A stretch of DNA of 19,913 nt. Source: JAYENY01 sp964646075. Its GTDB lineage: Bacteria > Patescibacteriota > Minisyncoccia > Minisyncoccales > PEYH01. Within the stretch, counting starts at the first letter, position 1; each line of letters opens with the position of its first letter. Location of the stretch: contig CAZYBZ010000007.1 of assembly GCA_964646075.1 (NCBI GenBank), positions 1 through 19,913 on the forward strand. Reading direction: 5' to 3'. The translations under genes and the position numbers were made by a program. This document shows positions 11,810 through 19,913 of the stretch, piece after piece. The notes below the pieces were generated by a model. The model was given only the letters and a program-made list of their open reading frames with translations. It had not been told where the DNA came from and made no database searches.

Positions 11810-13732
11810 TTGGTTATGAAAAATTATTATCGTAAAACTTACGGACGAAAAAAGAAACCTAAACGATTTTTTAAAATTTTAGGAACCTTATTCTTGTCTT
11901 TTGTCTTAATAGTTGGACTTATCGGCCTAATCATTTTTGTTTATTACGCTAGGGATCTCCCTCGACCAGAAGTTTTTCTTGAAAGACACCAAGCAATGCC
12001 CACTAGAATATATGATCGGACAGGAAAAACACTCCTTCGAACCATCTATGGAGAAGAAAGAAGAAGACTAGTGAGCTTAGCCGACGTCCCCGACCATGTT
12101 GTCAAAGCTGTTTTAGCGACTGAAGACGCTAATTTTTTTCAACACCAAGGGATAGACCCAAGAGGAATCGTTCGGGCAATTTTCGTTAATCTTCGACTTA
12201 GAAGAGCGGCTCAAGGCGCTTCAACCATCAGCCAACAGCTTATCCGCTCAACTTTTTTAACCTTAGAAAGAACTGTTGAGAGAAAACTTCGAGAAATCAT
12301 CCTTACTCTAGAATTAGAAAGACGCTACTCAAAAGAACAAATTTTAGAATGGTATTTAAATCAAATTCCTTTAGGAATTAACATCTATGGAGTAGGCGAA
12401 GCGAGCCGATCTTTTTTTGATAAACCAATAAATGAAGTTACTCTGGCTGAAGGAGCAATTCTGGCTGCCCTCATTCAAGCCCCAAGCCGTCTCTACCCCC
12501 ACGGTCCTAATCGAGAGGCTTTATTAAAAAGAAAAAACCATGTTTTGAGAAGAATGGTAAAAGAAGATTTTATCTCTGAAGAGACTGCTCAAGCAGGAAA
12601 GGAAGAAGAAATTAAATTTGCTCCCCCTGTTTTTGGTTTAGGAAAAGCCCCACACTTTACCCTTTATGTAGAAAATTACCTTTTCCAAAGGTTTGGAGCA
12701 AATTTTTTAAGAGAACACGGCTTAAGAGTTTACACTACCCTTGACTTAAATCTTCAACAAAACGCAGAAAGAATAGTTAAAGAGGGTGTGGAGAGAAATA
12801 AAAAACGCAACGCTTTTAATGCTTCCTTAGTTGCTATTGACCCTGTTAGAGGGGAAATTCTGGCTATGGTTGGCTCAAAAGATTATTTTAGTCCAGCTCT
12901 GCCAGTCGGATGTTCTCCTGGCTTCAACTGTAAATTTGAACCCCAGGTCAATATTGCTGTCTTTGGGAAAGGGCAACAACCTGGCTCAGCCTTTAAGCCT
13001 CTTGTCTATGCTGCTGCTTTTGAAAAAAATTATAGTTCAGACAGTATTTTTATTGATGAAAAAACTAATTTCGGCAAATGGGGCGGCAAATATTATATCC
13101 CAACAAATTTTGACGGTCGCTTCAGGGGACCAGTCACTCTTAAGCAAAGCTTAGCCCAGTCACTGAACATCCCTTCGGTAAAAGTTATGCTCGCCGCTGG
13201 TATTGAAAAAAGCATAAAAACCGCCAGGGCTTTAGGAATTACCACTATTGGACAAGACCCTTCTCTCTATGGGCCAGCCTTGGCCCTAGGGGCGACAGAA
13301 GTAAAGCTCTTAGATATGGTTTCTGCTTATGGTGTTTTCGCCGCCAATGGTTTAAGAGTTTCTCCAACAGCGATATTAAGAATTAAAGACCAAAATGGAA
13401 ACATTATCGAAGAGCACCGGGCAACCCAAAGGCGAGTTTTAAGCGAAGATACTGCTCAACAAATTAATGACATCCTTGCCGACAATGATGCTCGAGCCCC
13501 GATGTTCGGACCAAATTCACAACTCCATTTTCCTAACCACTGGGTAGCCTCTAAAACAGGTACCACCGACGGTTTTCGGGATGCCTGGACTGTTGGCTAT
13601 ACCCCATCAATAGTTGCTGGAGTTTGGGTAGGCAATAATGACAATAGTCCTACCGCTAAAAAACCAGGAGTGGTTTTGGCCGCGCCAATCTGGCGCCAAT
13701 TTATGCTCATTGCTCTTAATAGTGGTTTTTAA
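11810..13732 (+). CDS. Class A penicillin-binding protein (glycosyltransferase plus transpeptidase)
   Basis: This bifunctional enzyme polymerises and cross-links peptidoglycan outside the membrane. The 640 residues have a basic cytoplasmic N-terminus, one membrane segment (about 25-47, ILGTLFLSFVLIVGLIGLII), a GT51 domain with catalytic ATEDANFFQHQGID and QGASTISQQLIR, and a transpeptidase domain with the SxxK box (PGSAFKPLVY), SLN (AQSLNIPSVK) and KTG box (ASKTGTTDGFRD). All motifs are intact and there is no long C-terminal extension. The start is a TTG supported by the Shine-Dalgarno at 11794-11800; an ATG two codons later is possible. The gene follows a terminator, so it should have its own promoter in the short gap (no clear match seen). 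Confidence 0.95.
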   Translation: MVMKNYYRKTYGRKKKPKRFFKILGTLFLSFVLIVGLIGLIIFVYYARDLPRPEVFLERHQAMPTRIYDRTGKTLLRTIYGEERRRLVSLADVPDHVVKAVLATEDANFFQHQGIDPRGIVRAIFVNLRLRRAAQGASTISQQLIRSTFLTLERTVERKLREIILTLELERRYSKEQILEWYLNQIPLGINIYGVGEASRSFFDKPINEVTLAEGAILAALIQAPSRLYPHGPNREALLKRKNHVLRRMVKEDFISEETAQAGKEEEIKFAPPVFGLGKAPHFTLYVENYLFQRFGANFLREHGLRVYTTLDLNLQQNAERIVKEGVERNKKRNAFNASLVAIDPVRGEILAMVGSKDYFSPALPVGCSPGFNCKFEPQVNIAVFGKGQQPGSAFKPLVYAAAFEKNYSSDSIFIDEKTNFGKWGGKYYIPTNFDGRFRGPVTLKQSLAQSLNIPSVKVMLAAGIEKSIKTARALGITTIGQDPSLYGPALALGATEVKLLDMVSAYGVFAANGLRVSPTAILRIKDQNGNIIEEHRATQRRVLSEDTAQQINDILADNDARAPMFGPNSQLHFPNHWVASKTGTTDGFRDAWTVGYTPSIVAGVWVGNNDNSPTAKKPGVVLAAPIWRQFMLIALNSGF

Positions 13733-13777
13733 GCTTTTAATCTGTGCACAAGATAAATCTCGCCTAATAATCAAAAA

Positions 13778-13990
13778 CTACTCTATCCAATGCTTTTTTA
13801 TCCTTTCTTTTGCCTTTTTTTCCTCTAAGTCTAAAAGATAAATCTCACTTAAGGTCTTAAAAAGCGATATTCTTGTTTCCGTGTCCATCGCTGATAATTG
13901 GGAGAGCAAAAAATCCTTATCTGCCTGCTCAATATTGGCCTCTTTAATAGATTTAGCCAGACCAGCATTATTGATTAAATGATTAGTCAT
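13778..13990 (-). CDS. Small uncharacterised protein, last gene of the dnaN-ATPase operon
   Basis: The 70-residue protein is helical and charged, with no membrane segment or known motif (MTNHLINNAGLAK at the start, a Lys/Glu-rich end). Its ATG overlaps the TGA of the 503-residue gene (ATGA at 13987-13990), so translation is probably coupled and the two products may work together. The central part (ADKDFLLSQLSAMDTETRISLF) looks like a short helical domain. The TAG stop at 13778 faces the PBP gene across 45 bases. Confidence 0.7.
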   Translation of the reverse strand: MTNHLINNAGLAKSIKEANIEQADKDFLLSQLSAMDTETRISLFKTLSEIYLLDLEEKKAKERIKKHWIE

Positions 13991-15498
13991 ATTGTTTGAT
14001 TATTCTTTTTGTTTTTCTTTGTTCTGGCTGGCTTTGCTTCGTAGGCTTCCCTTAACAGATCCGCAAGTTCAATGAGAAACTTTATCAATCCAAACCCCTT
14101 TCTTCCTTCATAGATCACCTCTCTCGCCTCCATTTCTTTTATAACAGGCTCTAAATGTTCTGTAGGAACATTGTGCTTCTTTAAAAATTTGATTATCCTT
14201 CCCTCGTCTTTCTCCAAAAAACCTTCCAACTCCTCAAGCATCCCTCCCTCTTCAACTAAGCCCTTTATAAACTCTTGCTCAGAGCTTCCTCTCCACGCTT
14301 CTTTGTTCTCGATCTTTCCTTCATCTCCTCTTAGGCCTCCTTTTATTTTTTTTCTGTCTCTAGTTTCTCTTCTTGTCCTCTTCTCTTGAAACTCTTTAAT
14401 TAACCTTTGTCTTGCTTTTTGATAAACGAATTCAACCCCGCTTACCGCATTTTCCGGAGAGCAGGCAATTTTTTTAACCTGTTTACGCAAGGCTTCCTTG
14501 GTTTTAGCTGCGCATACCTCCTCCCATCTTTGTCCTATTCTTGCTCTAACCTCCTCGTCTATTCTCCTTATTTCATCTCTTCCTTTTGTTTCCAAAAACT
14601 GAGTTGCGTCTTCTGGCTTCTTAAAACTACCAACGACATCTCCTTCCTTGTTTTTAATAATTATCTTCTTTCTCAAAAATCCCTTTCTCTCCCTCTTATA
14701 ACCTAGTAGCTCTAAGTGCCTTTCTTCCGGTGTTCCTTTTTCAAACGCAAATCTCTGCTCCTCGCTTAAATACTGTTTCCATTTCTCATCACATTCTTTC
14801 TCAATATAATCTTCTTTTGTTGTTCCTCGAGGCTGCTTTAACGACATCCTCGCTCCCTGAAGTCCAAATTTTTTGGCATTTTCCTCTAAATCATCTTTGG
14901 AAAGTTTTTGAGCTATCTCTTGAGTTGCTTGGAATAATGCTTCCAACTCTTCCTCTTTAGCCGCTCCCCCTACCTCCATTTCCTCCTTTGACATCTTTTT
15001 TAACTCCTCTTCTACCCCATCTGCCCTATAGCTTAACCTATTTAATATTAGAAACTGGCTATCTATAGGAATCTTCTCTTTTTGCAAATCATACAAGAGC
15101 ATATCTATATTTTTAATCTCATCACGCTGCCCTTCATATTGTTGGTCTGCTTTTAACTCCTCAAATCCGCCTTGTTCTTTGAATAATTCTAGTTTAGCCG
15201 GCATATCTAATTTATTTACATCTTCGCCCTTCTCGTCTTTTATTCTCGATCTATTCTTCTCAGCCCAAACATTGACAAATTTTTCCCTAGCTTCGTCGGC
15301 TTCCCTTAAAAGATGTTGGTTAATATTTTCTTTTAAGTCCTCACTAAATTCTATCTCTTCAGCGTATTTTTCAAAGAAACTAATATCTCTATCCTCTCTC
15401 AATCCGTCAAAAGTTGCCTCTCCCCCTTGCTGCCCTTTCTCTGGGCTTGACCCTGGTTCTGATTCTGATCCTGGTTGTGATTCTCTTGGTTTACTCAT
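13987..15498 (-). CDS. Uncharacterised 503-residue charged protein in the ATPase operon
   Basis: No family is recognised. The product is soluble, with no signal peptide or membrane helix, and is dominated by Lys, Glu and Arg. The first 30 residues are a low-complexity Ser/Pro/Gly/Glu segment (ESQPGSESEPGSSPEKGQQG). Long helical regions follow, with possible coiled coil around 155-215 and 325-410, and a basic tail (ARTKKNKKNNQ). The segment EGDVVGSFKKPEDATQFLE looks like a small beta-alpha element. The start is an ATG at 15498, 44 bases after the ATPase stop; the end overlaps the 70-residue gene. Context suggests an accessory to the membrane ATPase, for example a substrate adaptor (inference). 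Confidence 0.8.
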   Translation of the reverse strand: MSKPRESQPGSESEPGSSPEKGQQGGEATFDGLREDRDISFFEKYAEEIEFSEDLKENINQHLLREADEAREKFVNVWAEKNRSRIKDEKGEDVNKLDMPAKLELFKEQGGFEELKADQQYEGQRDEIKNIDMLLYDLQKEKIPIDSQFLILNRLSYRADGVEEELKKMSKEEMEVGGAAKEEELEALFQATQEIAQKLSKDDLEENAKKFGLQGARMSLKQPRGTTKEDYIEKECDEKWKQYLSEEQRFAFEKGTPEERHLELLGYKRERKGFLRKKIIIKNKEGDVVGSFKKPEDATQFLETKGRDEIRRIDEEVRARIGQRWEEVCAAKTKEALRKQVKKIACSPENAVSGVEFVYQKARQRLIKEFQEKRTRRETRDRKKIKGGLRGDEGKIENKEAWRGSSEQEFIKGLVEEGGMLEELEGFLEKDEGRIIKFLKKHNVPTEHLEPVIKEMEAREVIYEGRKGFGLIKFLIELADLLREAYEAKPARTKKNKKNNQTI

Positions 15499-15542
15499 AT
15501 TTATTAATATTAATAATTATCTAATCCGACCTTTTAAGAACT

Positions 15543-17969
15543 TTAAACAAATCTTCTGCTAATTTCGATATCAACAAGTCCTTTTTCTCGACCATATTTT
15601 AATTTTGAAATCTTTTTGATGGCTTCTATCTGTTCCACTCTCCCTTTCTTAGGCATAATAGTTTGAGAACAAAAAGAGCTTGAAACTTTATTATTAATCA
15701 ACATTTTAACTACTAAATTAAAATTGTCCAGATTAACAAGGTCAAATCTTGAAAACTCTGGTTGGAACTGTTTTTCTATAAACTCTGCGTCGTCGGCTCC
15801 GATTCTAAATGCTCCAAGGGTTCCGACATTGCCAAAAACCGCGTCCCTGATCTCTTCTTCTAATTGAGGAATATATTGATGGGCTAAAATTAAATTCAAC
15901 CTATATTTTCTCGCCTCAGAAAGAATCGTCGCAATACTATCAGTCGTAAAATTCTGAAACTCATCAATATAAAGATAAAAATCCTCTCTTTCCTCTTCTA
16001 ATGTCTTAGCTCTTTTCATCGCCGCCATCTGAAGTTTAGAGACCAAAATCAGACCCAGGAGAGAGCTGTTAACCTCTCCAGTTAAGCCTTTAGAGAGATT
16101 AGCTAAGAATATCATCTTTTTATTCATTATCTTTTCCAAGTTAAAACCAGAACGGGATTGACCAATAATATTCCTCATCATTTCATTCTCAATAAAGCGA
16201 CCGACTTTTGAAACGACATAACCAAGCATATCTGATTTAGTAGCTCCGGTTGTCTGTTTCCACTCTTTTAACCAAAAACTCCTGACTATTGGGTCGCTCA
16301 CTCTGGCTAATTTTTTCTGCATAAAACTTTCATCAGTAAACATCCGAGGAATTTCAACTAACGTCCCCGGATTATTTTTGTCAGCCATCAGGGCTAGCAT
16401 AGCATTTCGCATATAATGCTCAAACATTGGACCAATTATCTCTGGTGGAAAAAGCTTATGGAAAATAGCAATCATCTCTTGAACAGCAAAATCCTTTTGT
16501 TCCGGCGAATCATACTCAAGCATATTTAAACCAATCGGTCTTCCCATATCAGAGGGCTCAAAAAGAACGACATCCATTAACCTCTCTTTGGGAATGTTGG
16601 CTAGAGTAGCTTCAATCAACTCACCGTGCGGGTCTATTACTGCCAAGCCCTCGCCCCCTTCAATATCTTGACGAATCATTTCCTGTAATAAGCTACTCTT
16701 ACCAGTACCTGTTTGCCCAATAAGATAAAAATGCCGCCGCCTGTCTTCTCTTGAAGCAAAATAAACTTTATTCTCTTCTCCTCTGAAAGTGACCTTGCCA
16801 ATTAGATTTGAACCTTCTTTCGGTAATTCAGTCGGTGGAGCAGCTGTTCCGGTCTTAGCCGCTTTAATGTAGGGGGTTTCAATATAATGAGTCGGAAAAT
16901 GATAAATACCAGTTAATTCTTCAATATTTAAAATATTTGACTGGTCTGGAATAAAGTTCCTAAAACTAAAATCATAAATAAGTTTTTTGAGTCGTTTCTT
17001 TTTTAATTCTACGGCTCTAAAACTATTCGTTGCGTAAACAGAAAATTGATTAAAAACTCCTTGGAGATGGACTAAAATTTCCTCCGCCTTTTCTTGATTT
17101 TTAGCCGCCGCCATTAGTCTTATATTCACTTCAAAGGCCTGTTTCTGAATCTTGTCCTGAATACTTTGAAGAGTCCTTTCGTCCACTGTCGGCTTCTCTT
17201 TAGTTAAATTTTCAGACTTTTCCCTTTCTTTTTGAGCCATGAAAATACTGCCAATTTCCGTTAATAAATCAGCAAACCAATGTTTAGTGGCTTCAGAAAT
17301 TGCCTCTTTAGATGACTTTCCTTCTCTAATCTTTGACAAAACCTTCTCTCCTGTCCCTTTCCATTTTCTTTGAGACAAGGGTCTAATAATGAGTTGAATC
17401 GCCGCTCCCTCATCCGGTGAAATCTTACTTAAACTATTTGTAATCATGGCTAAAGGATCTTTTTCTAAATTTTTATAAGTGCTAAGCGGGAAAAAAGGAG
17501 AATCAGTTAATTTCAAGTAAGAACCGACTGCGACACCAGCTGGCTCAAAAATGGTATAATCCTGCGGTATTTTTTCCACTAAGGCACGCGGATAAACTCC
17601 TTGAACATGCTTCTCAAGAGCTGATTCTAAAGAAACAGGAACTGCAACATAAAATGAGATATCCTTGCCCCCTGTCTGAGAAGCTATCTCAAAAGCCACT
17701 CGCGGAGAACCGTAAATAAACCGTTTAAAAAATCCCGGATTTTTTAAAGTTAAAAAAGCACTAAAAATTTGTTCCATTTGTCCAATTAAAGCCTTTTCTC
17801 CCTCCTCTACCATATTCTCTTTCTTAAACTCATATTTGGGCATTGTCACTAAAAAAAGAGTCATCTTAAAGCTCTCTAAAAGTCGCCCCCTACTTTTTGT
17901 TCTTAAACAGAAAAATAATAGAACAGCTAGGGCTAATAATCCTGAAATAAAAATAATTAAATAGAGCAT
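15543..17969 (-). CDS. Membrane-anchored TraD/VirD4-like DNA-translocase ATPase
   Basis: The 808 residues begin with one membrane helix (about 2-21). An N-terminal domain of unknown role (about 60-330) follows, then a RecA-type motor: Walker A GQTGTGKS (418-425), VIDPHGEL (444-451), Walker B YLYIDEFQNF (665-674) and LILAHQYIPQL (693-703). The IDEFQ and AHQY pattern with SEARKYRLN is that of the TraM-recognition domain of TraD/TraG/VirD4 coupling proteins, which pump DNA or protein into secretion channels. HerA/DUF87 motors are the alternative. The start is an ATG at 17969, one base after the preceding stop, with AAGGA correctly spaced. No relaxase, VirB4 or other conjugation gene is in the window, so its role and substrate are unknown. 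Confidence 0.85.
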   Translation of the reverse strand: MLYLIIFISGLLALAVLLFFCLRTKSRGRLLESFKMTLFLVTMPKYEFKKENMVEEGEKALIGQMEQIFSAFLTLKNPGFFKRFIYGSPRVAFEIASQTGGKDISFYVAVPVSLESALEKHVQGVYPRALVEKIPQDYTIFEPAGVAVGSYLKLTDSPFFPLSTYKNLEKDPLAMITNSLSKISPDEGAAIQLIIRPLSQRKWKGTGEKVLSKIREGKSSKEAISEATKHWFADLLTEIGSIFMAQKEREKSENLTKEKPTVDERTLQSIQDKIQKQAFEVNIRLMAAAKNQEKAEEILVHLQGVFNQFSVYATNSFRAVELKKKRLKKLIYDFSFRNFIPDQSNILNIEELTGIYHFPTHYIETPYIKAAKTGTAAPPTELPKEGSNLIGKVTFRGEENKVYFASREDRRRHFYLIGQTGTGKSSLLQEMIRQDIEGGEGLAVIDPHGELIEATLANIPKERLMDVVLFEPSDMGRPIGLNMLEYDSPEQKDFAVQEMIAIFHKLFPPEIIGPMFEHYMRNAMLALMADKNNPGTLVEIPRMFTDESFMQKKLARVSDPIVRSFWLKEWKQTTGATKSDMLGYVVSKVGRFIENEMMRNIIGQSRSGFNLEKIMNKKMIFLANLSKGLTGEVNSSLLGLILVSKLQMAAMKRAKTLEEEREDFYLYIDEFQNFTTDSIATILSEARKYRLNLILAHQYIPQLEEEIRDAVFGNVGTLGAFRIGADDAEFIEKQFQPEFSRFDLVNLDNFNLVVKMLINNKVSSSFCSQTIMPKKGRVEQIEAIKKISKLKYGREKGLVDIEISRRFV

Positions 17970-17970
17970 T

Positions 17971-18363
17971 TTATTCCTTCTTTTTATAAGACCCTTTCTT
18001 GATTAAAATGTCGTGAAAAATATCTAAAGTATAGGGGTCATTCATTGCTTTAGCCGTAGCAACAGCGAAAGAGAGACCTTTTTCTTGAGTTAAAGATAAA
18101 AGTTTTTTTAATTTACCTTTTGGGTCAAGTCCTTTAATTTGTTGTGCTTTTTCCTTGATGTCATTTTGGGTTTGCGGGCCTGCCTTAAGCATCTCCACTT
18201 CTTGCTCCAGATCCCCCTTGGCCATCGTCTCGCTAGAGAAAGCACTTTCTTGGTTCTCTTTTGTCTCTTCTCTTTTTTCCAAATCAAACTCTTCGATTAA
18301 TCTTTTCTTGATCTCCTCTATTTTAGTTATCCTATATTTTCTTTTTTCTGGAATTTTTTCCAT
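17971..18363 (-). CDS. Small uncharacterised protein between dnaN and the ATPase gene
   Basis: The 130-residue protein is soluble and charged. Residues 1-75 are mostly Lys/Glu-rich and probably extended or coiled. Residues 78-125 form a compact predicted helical region (GKLKKLLSLTQEKGLSFAVA, then NDPYTLDIFHDIL) that looks like the conserved part. The start is an ATG at 18363, 24 bases after the dnaN stop. Its TAA is one base from the ATPase ATG, so the two are almost certainly translated together. No family is recognised; a partner of the ATPase is the simplest guess. Confidence 0.75.
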   Translation of the reverse strand: MEKIPEKRKYRITKIEEIKKRLIEEFDLEKREETKENQESAFSSETMAKGDLEQEVEMLKAGPQTQNDIKEKAQQIKGLDPKGKLKKLLSLTQEKGLSFAVATAKAMNDPYTLDIFHDILIKKGSYKKKE

Positions 18364-18387
18364 TTTTTTTAAAAAAGCTAAAAATAA

Positions 18388-19527
18388 TTAACTCGCCCTT
18401 ACTGGCATAATAACATAGAGATAACTAATATCATCCACCGGCTTTAAGACCCCTGGTCCATCTTGGCCATTCAATTCAAAAATTAACTCACTAGTCTTTA
18501 TTTGGCTCAAACCATCTACTAAAAATTTATAATTAAAATTCACCACTACTTCCTCTCCTTCTATCTTAGCAGGAAGAAGAGACTGGCTCTCGCCTAAATC
18601 CACGCTCTGAGAAGATATGGCAATCGTCTCTTTTTTACAATTTACTGCTACCTTTATCTCATTTGTCCGTCCACTAAATAGGCTAGCGCTTTTGACTTGG
18701 CTTAAGAAAGCGTCTTTTGAGACAATAATTTGAGTTTTAAACTTTTTAGGAATAACTTCCTCATAATTCGGATATTCACCCTCAATTAATCTAGAGACGA
18801 GGCGGACATGAGGATTATTAGTCTCTGGAAAACGACTCTCAGCCATTATTTGATTAGAAGAAATTCGGATAGTCATCTTTTCCCCTCCCTCAGAGAAGAT
18901 GTTGATTAGCTCTCGAGCGGCATTTTTAGGAAGAATCAATGACTGAGAAGAGGCTAGATTATTAGTCTTAACCGAACTGTCAAGAAAAATATTTTTTTCA
19001 GCTAATCGAAAACTATCTGTACTAACAATTTTAATAATATTTTTCTGAAAAGAAAGATATACCCCTGAAAGCTCTGGTCTTACTTGAGTCAGGGCGCAGA
19101 AATCTATCACTTGAGCCATTCCTTGAGAAAAAAGTTTAGCATCAATATCAAGAGATGTTTCTGAAATTGTTTCAGGAATAATCGGAAAATCGTCAGCTTC
19201 TAAACCTTTTATCTGAGTTTTATAACTTTCTCCTTTAAGAAACAAGGTTTTATCTTTTGTCTCTATAGTTATTTTTTCTTCGCGCAAAAGAGAGATAAAG
19301 CTTGAAAGAGTTTTAACTGGAATAGTTATCTTTCCCTTTTCCTCAACCTTCGCCAAACCCCAATAGCTTATTCCTAATTCAAGGTCAGTAGTTGAAAGTT
19401 TAAGAAAATTTTCTTCAGCGCTTATTAAAACATTATTTAAAATAGGCAGTGTTAAGTTTTTACCAATAATTTTTTCAACGATATTTAAACCCTTAATTAA
19501 TTTTTCTTTTAAAATAGTAATTTTCAT
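18388..19527 (-). CDS. dnaN: DNA polymerase III beta subunit (sliding clamp)
   Basis: The beta clamp is a ring-shaped dimer that tethers the polymerase and many repair proteins to DNA. The 379 residues cover three clamp domains: MKITILKEKLIKGLNIVEKI and LPILNNVLI in the first, GVYLSFQKNIIKIVSTDSFRLAEK in the second, EGEYPNYEEVIPKKF at the 2/3 boundary, and the C-terminal YLYVIMPVRAS, which closes the ligand pocket. The length is usual. The start is an ATG at 19527, with AT-rich DNA and no Shine-Dalgarno upstream. It leads a run of five same-strand genes, unusually including the TraD-like ATPase. The upstream DnaA-box-like sites fit the common dnaA-oriC-dnaN neighbourhood, but dnaA is not in the window. 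Confidence 0.96.
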   Translation of the reverse strand: MKITILKEKLIKGLNIVEKIIGKNLTLPILNNVLISAEENFLKLSTTDLELGISYWGLAKVEEKGKITIPVKTLSSFISLLREEKITIETKDKTLFLKGESYKTQIKGLEADDFPIIPETISETSLDIDAKLFSQGMAQVIDFCALTQVRPELSGVYLSFQKNIIKIVSTDSFRLAEKNIFLDSSVKTNNLASSQSLILPKNAARELINIFSEGGEKMTIRISSNQIMAESRFPETNNPHVRLVSRLIEGEYPNYEEVIPKKFKTQIIVSKDAFLSQVKSASLFSGRTNEIKVAVNCKKETIAISSQSVDLGESQSLLPAKIEGEEVVVNFNYKFLVDGLSQIKTSELIFELNGQDGPGVLKPVDDISYLYVIMPVRAS

Positions 19528-19634
19528 AAATCTTTATAACTATTAATTAATAAATTATTTATTTATTGTTATTATTAGTGATTGCTTATAATCTTTGTTT
19601 TTCCTTATTTTCCTTACCCACTAAGGCGTTGTCT

Positions 19635-19777
19635 TGTGGAAAAAGAGTTGATAGAGAAAGGAAGTAGGTGTTAAAAAATTTCTTATTACCAGGGGATAAC
19701 TTTGAAAGATTTTTAAAAAATATTTTTTCTTTGATTTATCCTAACTTTTTCCCATATTTATCAACAGTTTTTCCACA
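19635..19777. other. Origin-like region with inverted pairs of DnaA boxes
   Basis: TGTGGAAAA (19635-19643) and TTTTCCACA (19769-19777) both fit the DnaA box TTWTNCACA, in opposite orientation. Each is next to a second site: AGTTGATAG (19646-19654) and TTATCAACA (19758-19766). The two pairs form a 21-bp inverted repeat (19635-19655 against 19757-19777) with 18 matches, around about 100 bases of AT-rich DNA that holds weaker boxes (19691-19699, 19736-19744). Lying just upstream of dnaN, this suggests oriC or a DnaA-controlled dnaN promoter. Identification rests on motif and position only. Confidence 0.55.
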
Positions 19778-19840
19778 TCACTTATTTTCTTTTTTATTTT
19801 CTTTTTTTTATCAATATAAACAGGAATAAGGACAAAGGAC

Positions 19841-19912
19841 AAGAATAAGGACAAGAATAAGGACAAGAATAAGGACAAGAATAAGGACAAGAATAAGGAC
19901 AAGAATAAGGAC
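19841..19912. repeat. 12-bp tandem repeat, six perfect copies, at the window edge
   Basis: AAGAATAAGGAC is repeated six times without change from 19841 to 19912, and base 19913 begins another copy. Degenerate copies precede it at 19822-19840. The array runs off the edge, so its true length is unknown. It could be iteron-like DNA beside the putative origin, or a coding repeat (Lys-Asn-Lys-Asp on the plus strand, Leu-Ile-Leu-Val on the minus). Confidence 0.95.
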
Positions 19913-19913
19913 A

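Noticed and set aside
12831..13154. 107-codon plus-strand frame inside the PBP gene
   Set aside because: It is out of frame within the transpeptidase domain, whose motifs continue unbroken in the main frame.
14171..14960. Several plus-strand frames opposite the 503-residue gene
   Set aside because: They are rich in Ser, Phe and Leu, as expected from the complement of Lys/Glu codons, and they do not form a continuous gene.

Overview
The window is AT-rich and gene-dense and looks chromosomal. It most likely comes from a Candidate Phyla Radiation (Patescibacteria, Parcubacteria-like) bacterium. That is an inference from the short proteins, the A/T-rich coding, the paucity of Shine-Dalgarno sites, a 5'-3' exonuclease without a polymerase, a catalytically degenerate DHH protein next to a PilB ATPase, and a TraD/VirD4-like ATPase in an operon of unknown genes. 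TGA clearly works as a stop (ruvC, tsaE, the exonuclease gene and others end with it), so the recoded Gracilibacteria/SR1 lineages are unlikely.

Layout, left to right. 1-228: start of a secreted or anchored protein (minus strand) that runs off the edge into EER repeats. 328-936: ruvA (minus). 1272-1535: rpsT (plus). 1593-2537: holA (minus). 2609-4689: a minus-strand signalling cluster of a soluble PAS histidine kinase and two receiver-only response regulators. 4779-6167: tsaE and a free-standing PolI-type 5'-3' exonuclease (minus). 6258-8776: degenerate DHH protein and type IV pilus ATPase PilB/GspE (plus). 8819-8984: a strong candidate structured non-coding RNA (minus) with a consensus promoter lying inside the start of ruvB. 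9009-11421: ruvB, yebC, ruvC (plus). 11418-11760: a self-contained transcription unit for a tiny poly-Asp protein. 11810-13732: class A penicillin-binding protein (plus). 13778-19527: a minus-strand five-gene run of dnaN, a small unknown, a TraD/VirD4-like membrane ATPase, a 503-residue charged unknown and a 70-residue unknown. 19528-19913: AT-rich DNA with inverted pairs of DnaA-box-like sites, ending in a perfect 12-bp tandem repeat; it resembles a replication origin.

Functionally the window mixes replication and recombination (dnaN, holA, exonuclease, ruvABC), translation (rpsT, yebC, tsaE), envelope (PBP, PilB) and phosphorelay genes. The least ordinary items are the non-coding RNA, the dnaN-linked ATPase operon with its unknown partners, the origin-like inverted repeat, the poly-Asp unit, and many short tandem repeats (8, 9, 12 and 24 bp), two of which form the window's ends. 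I saw no tRNA, rRNA, CRISPR array, insertion sequence or phage gene. All identifications come from reading the sequence; no database search was run.
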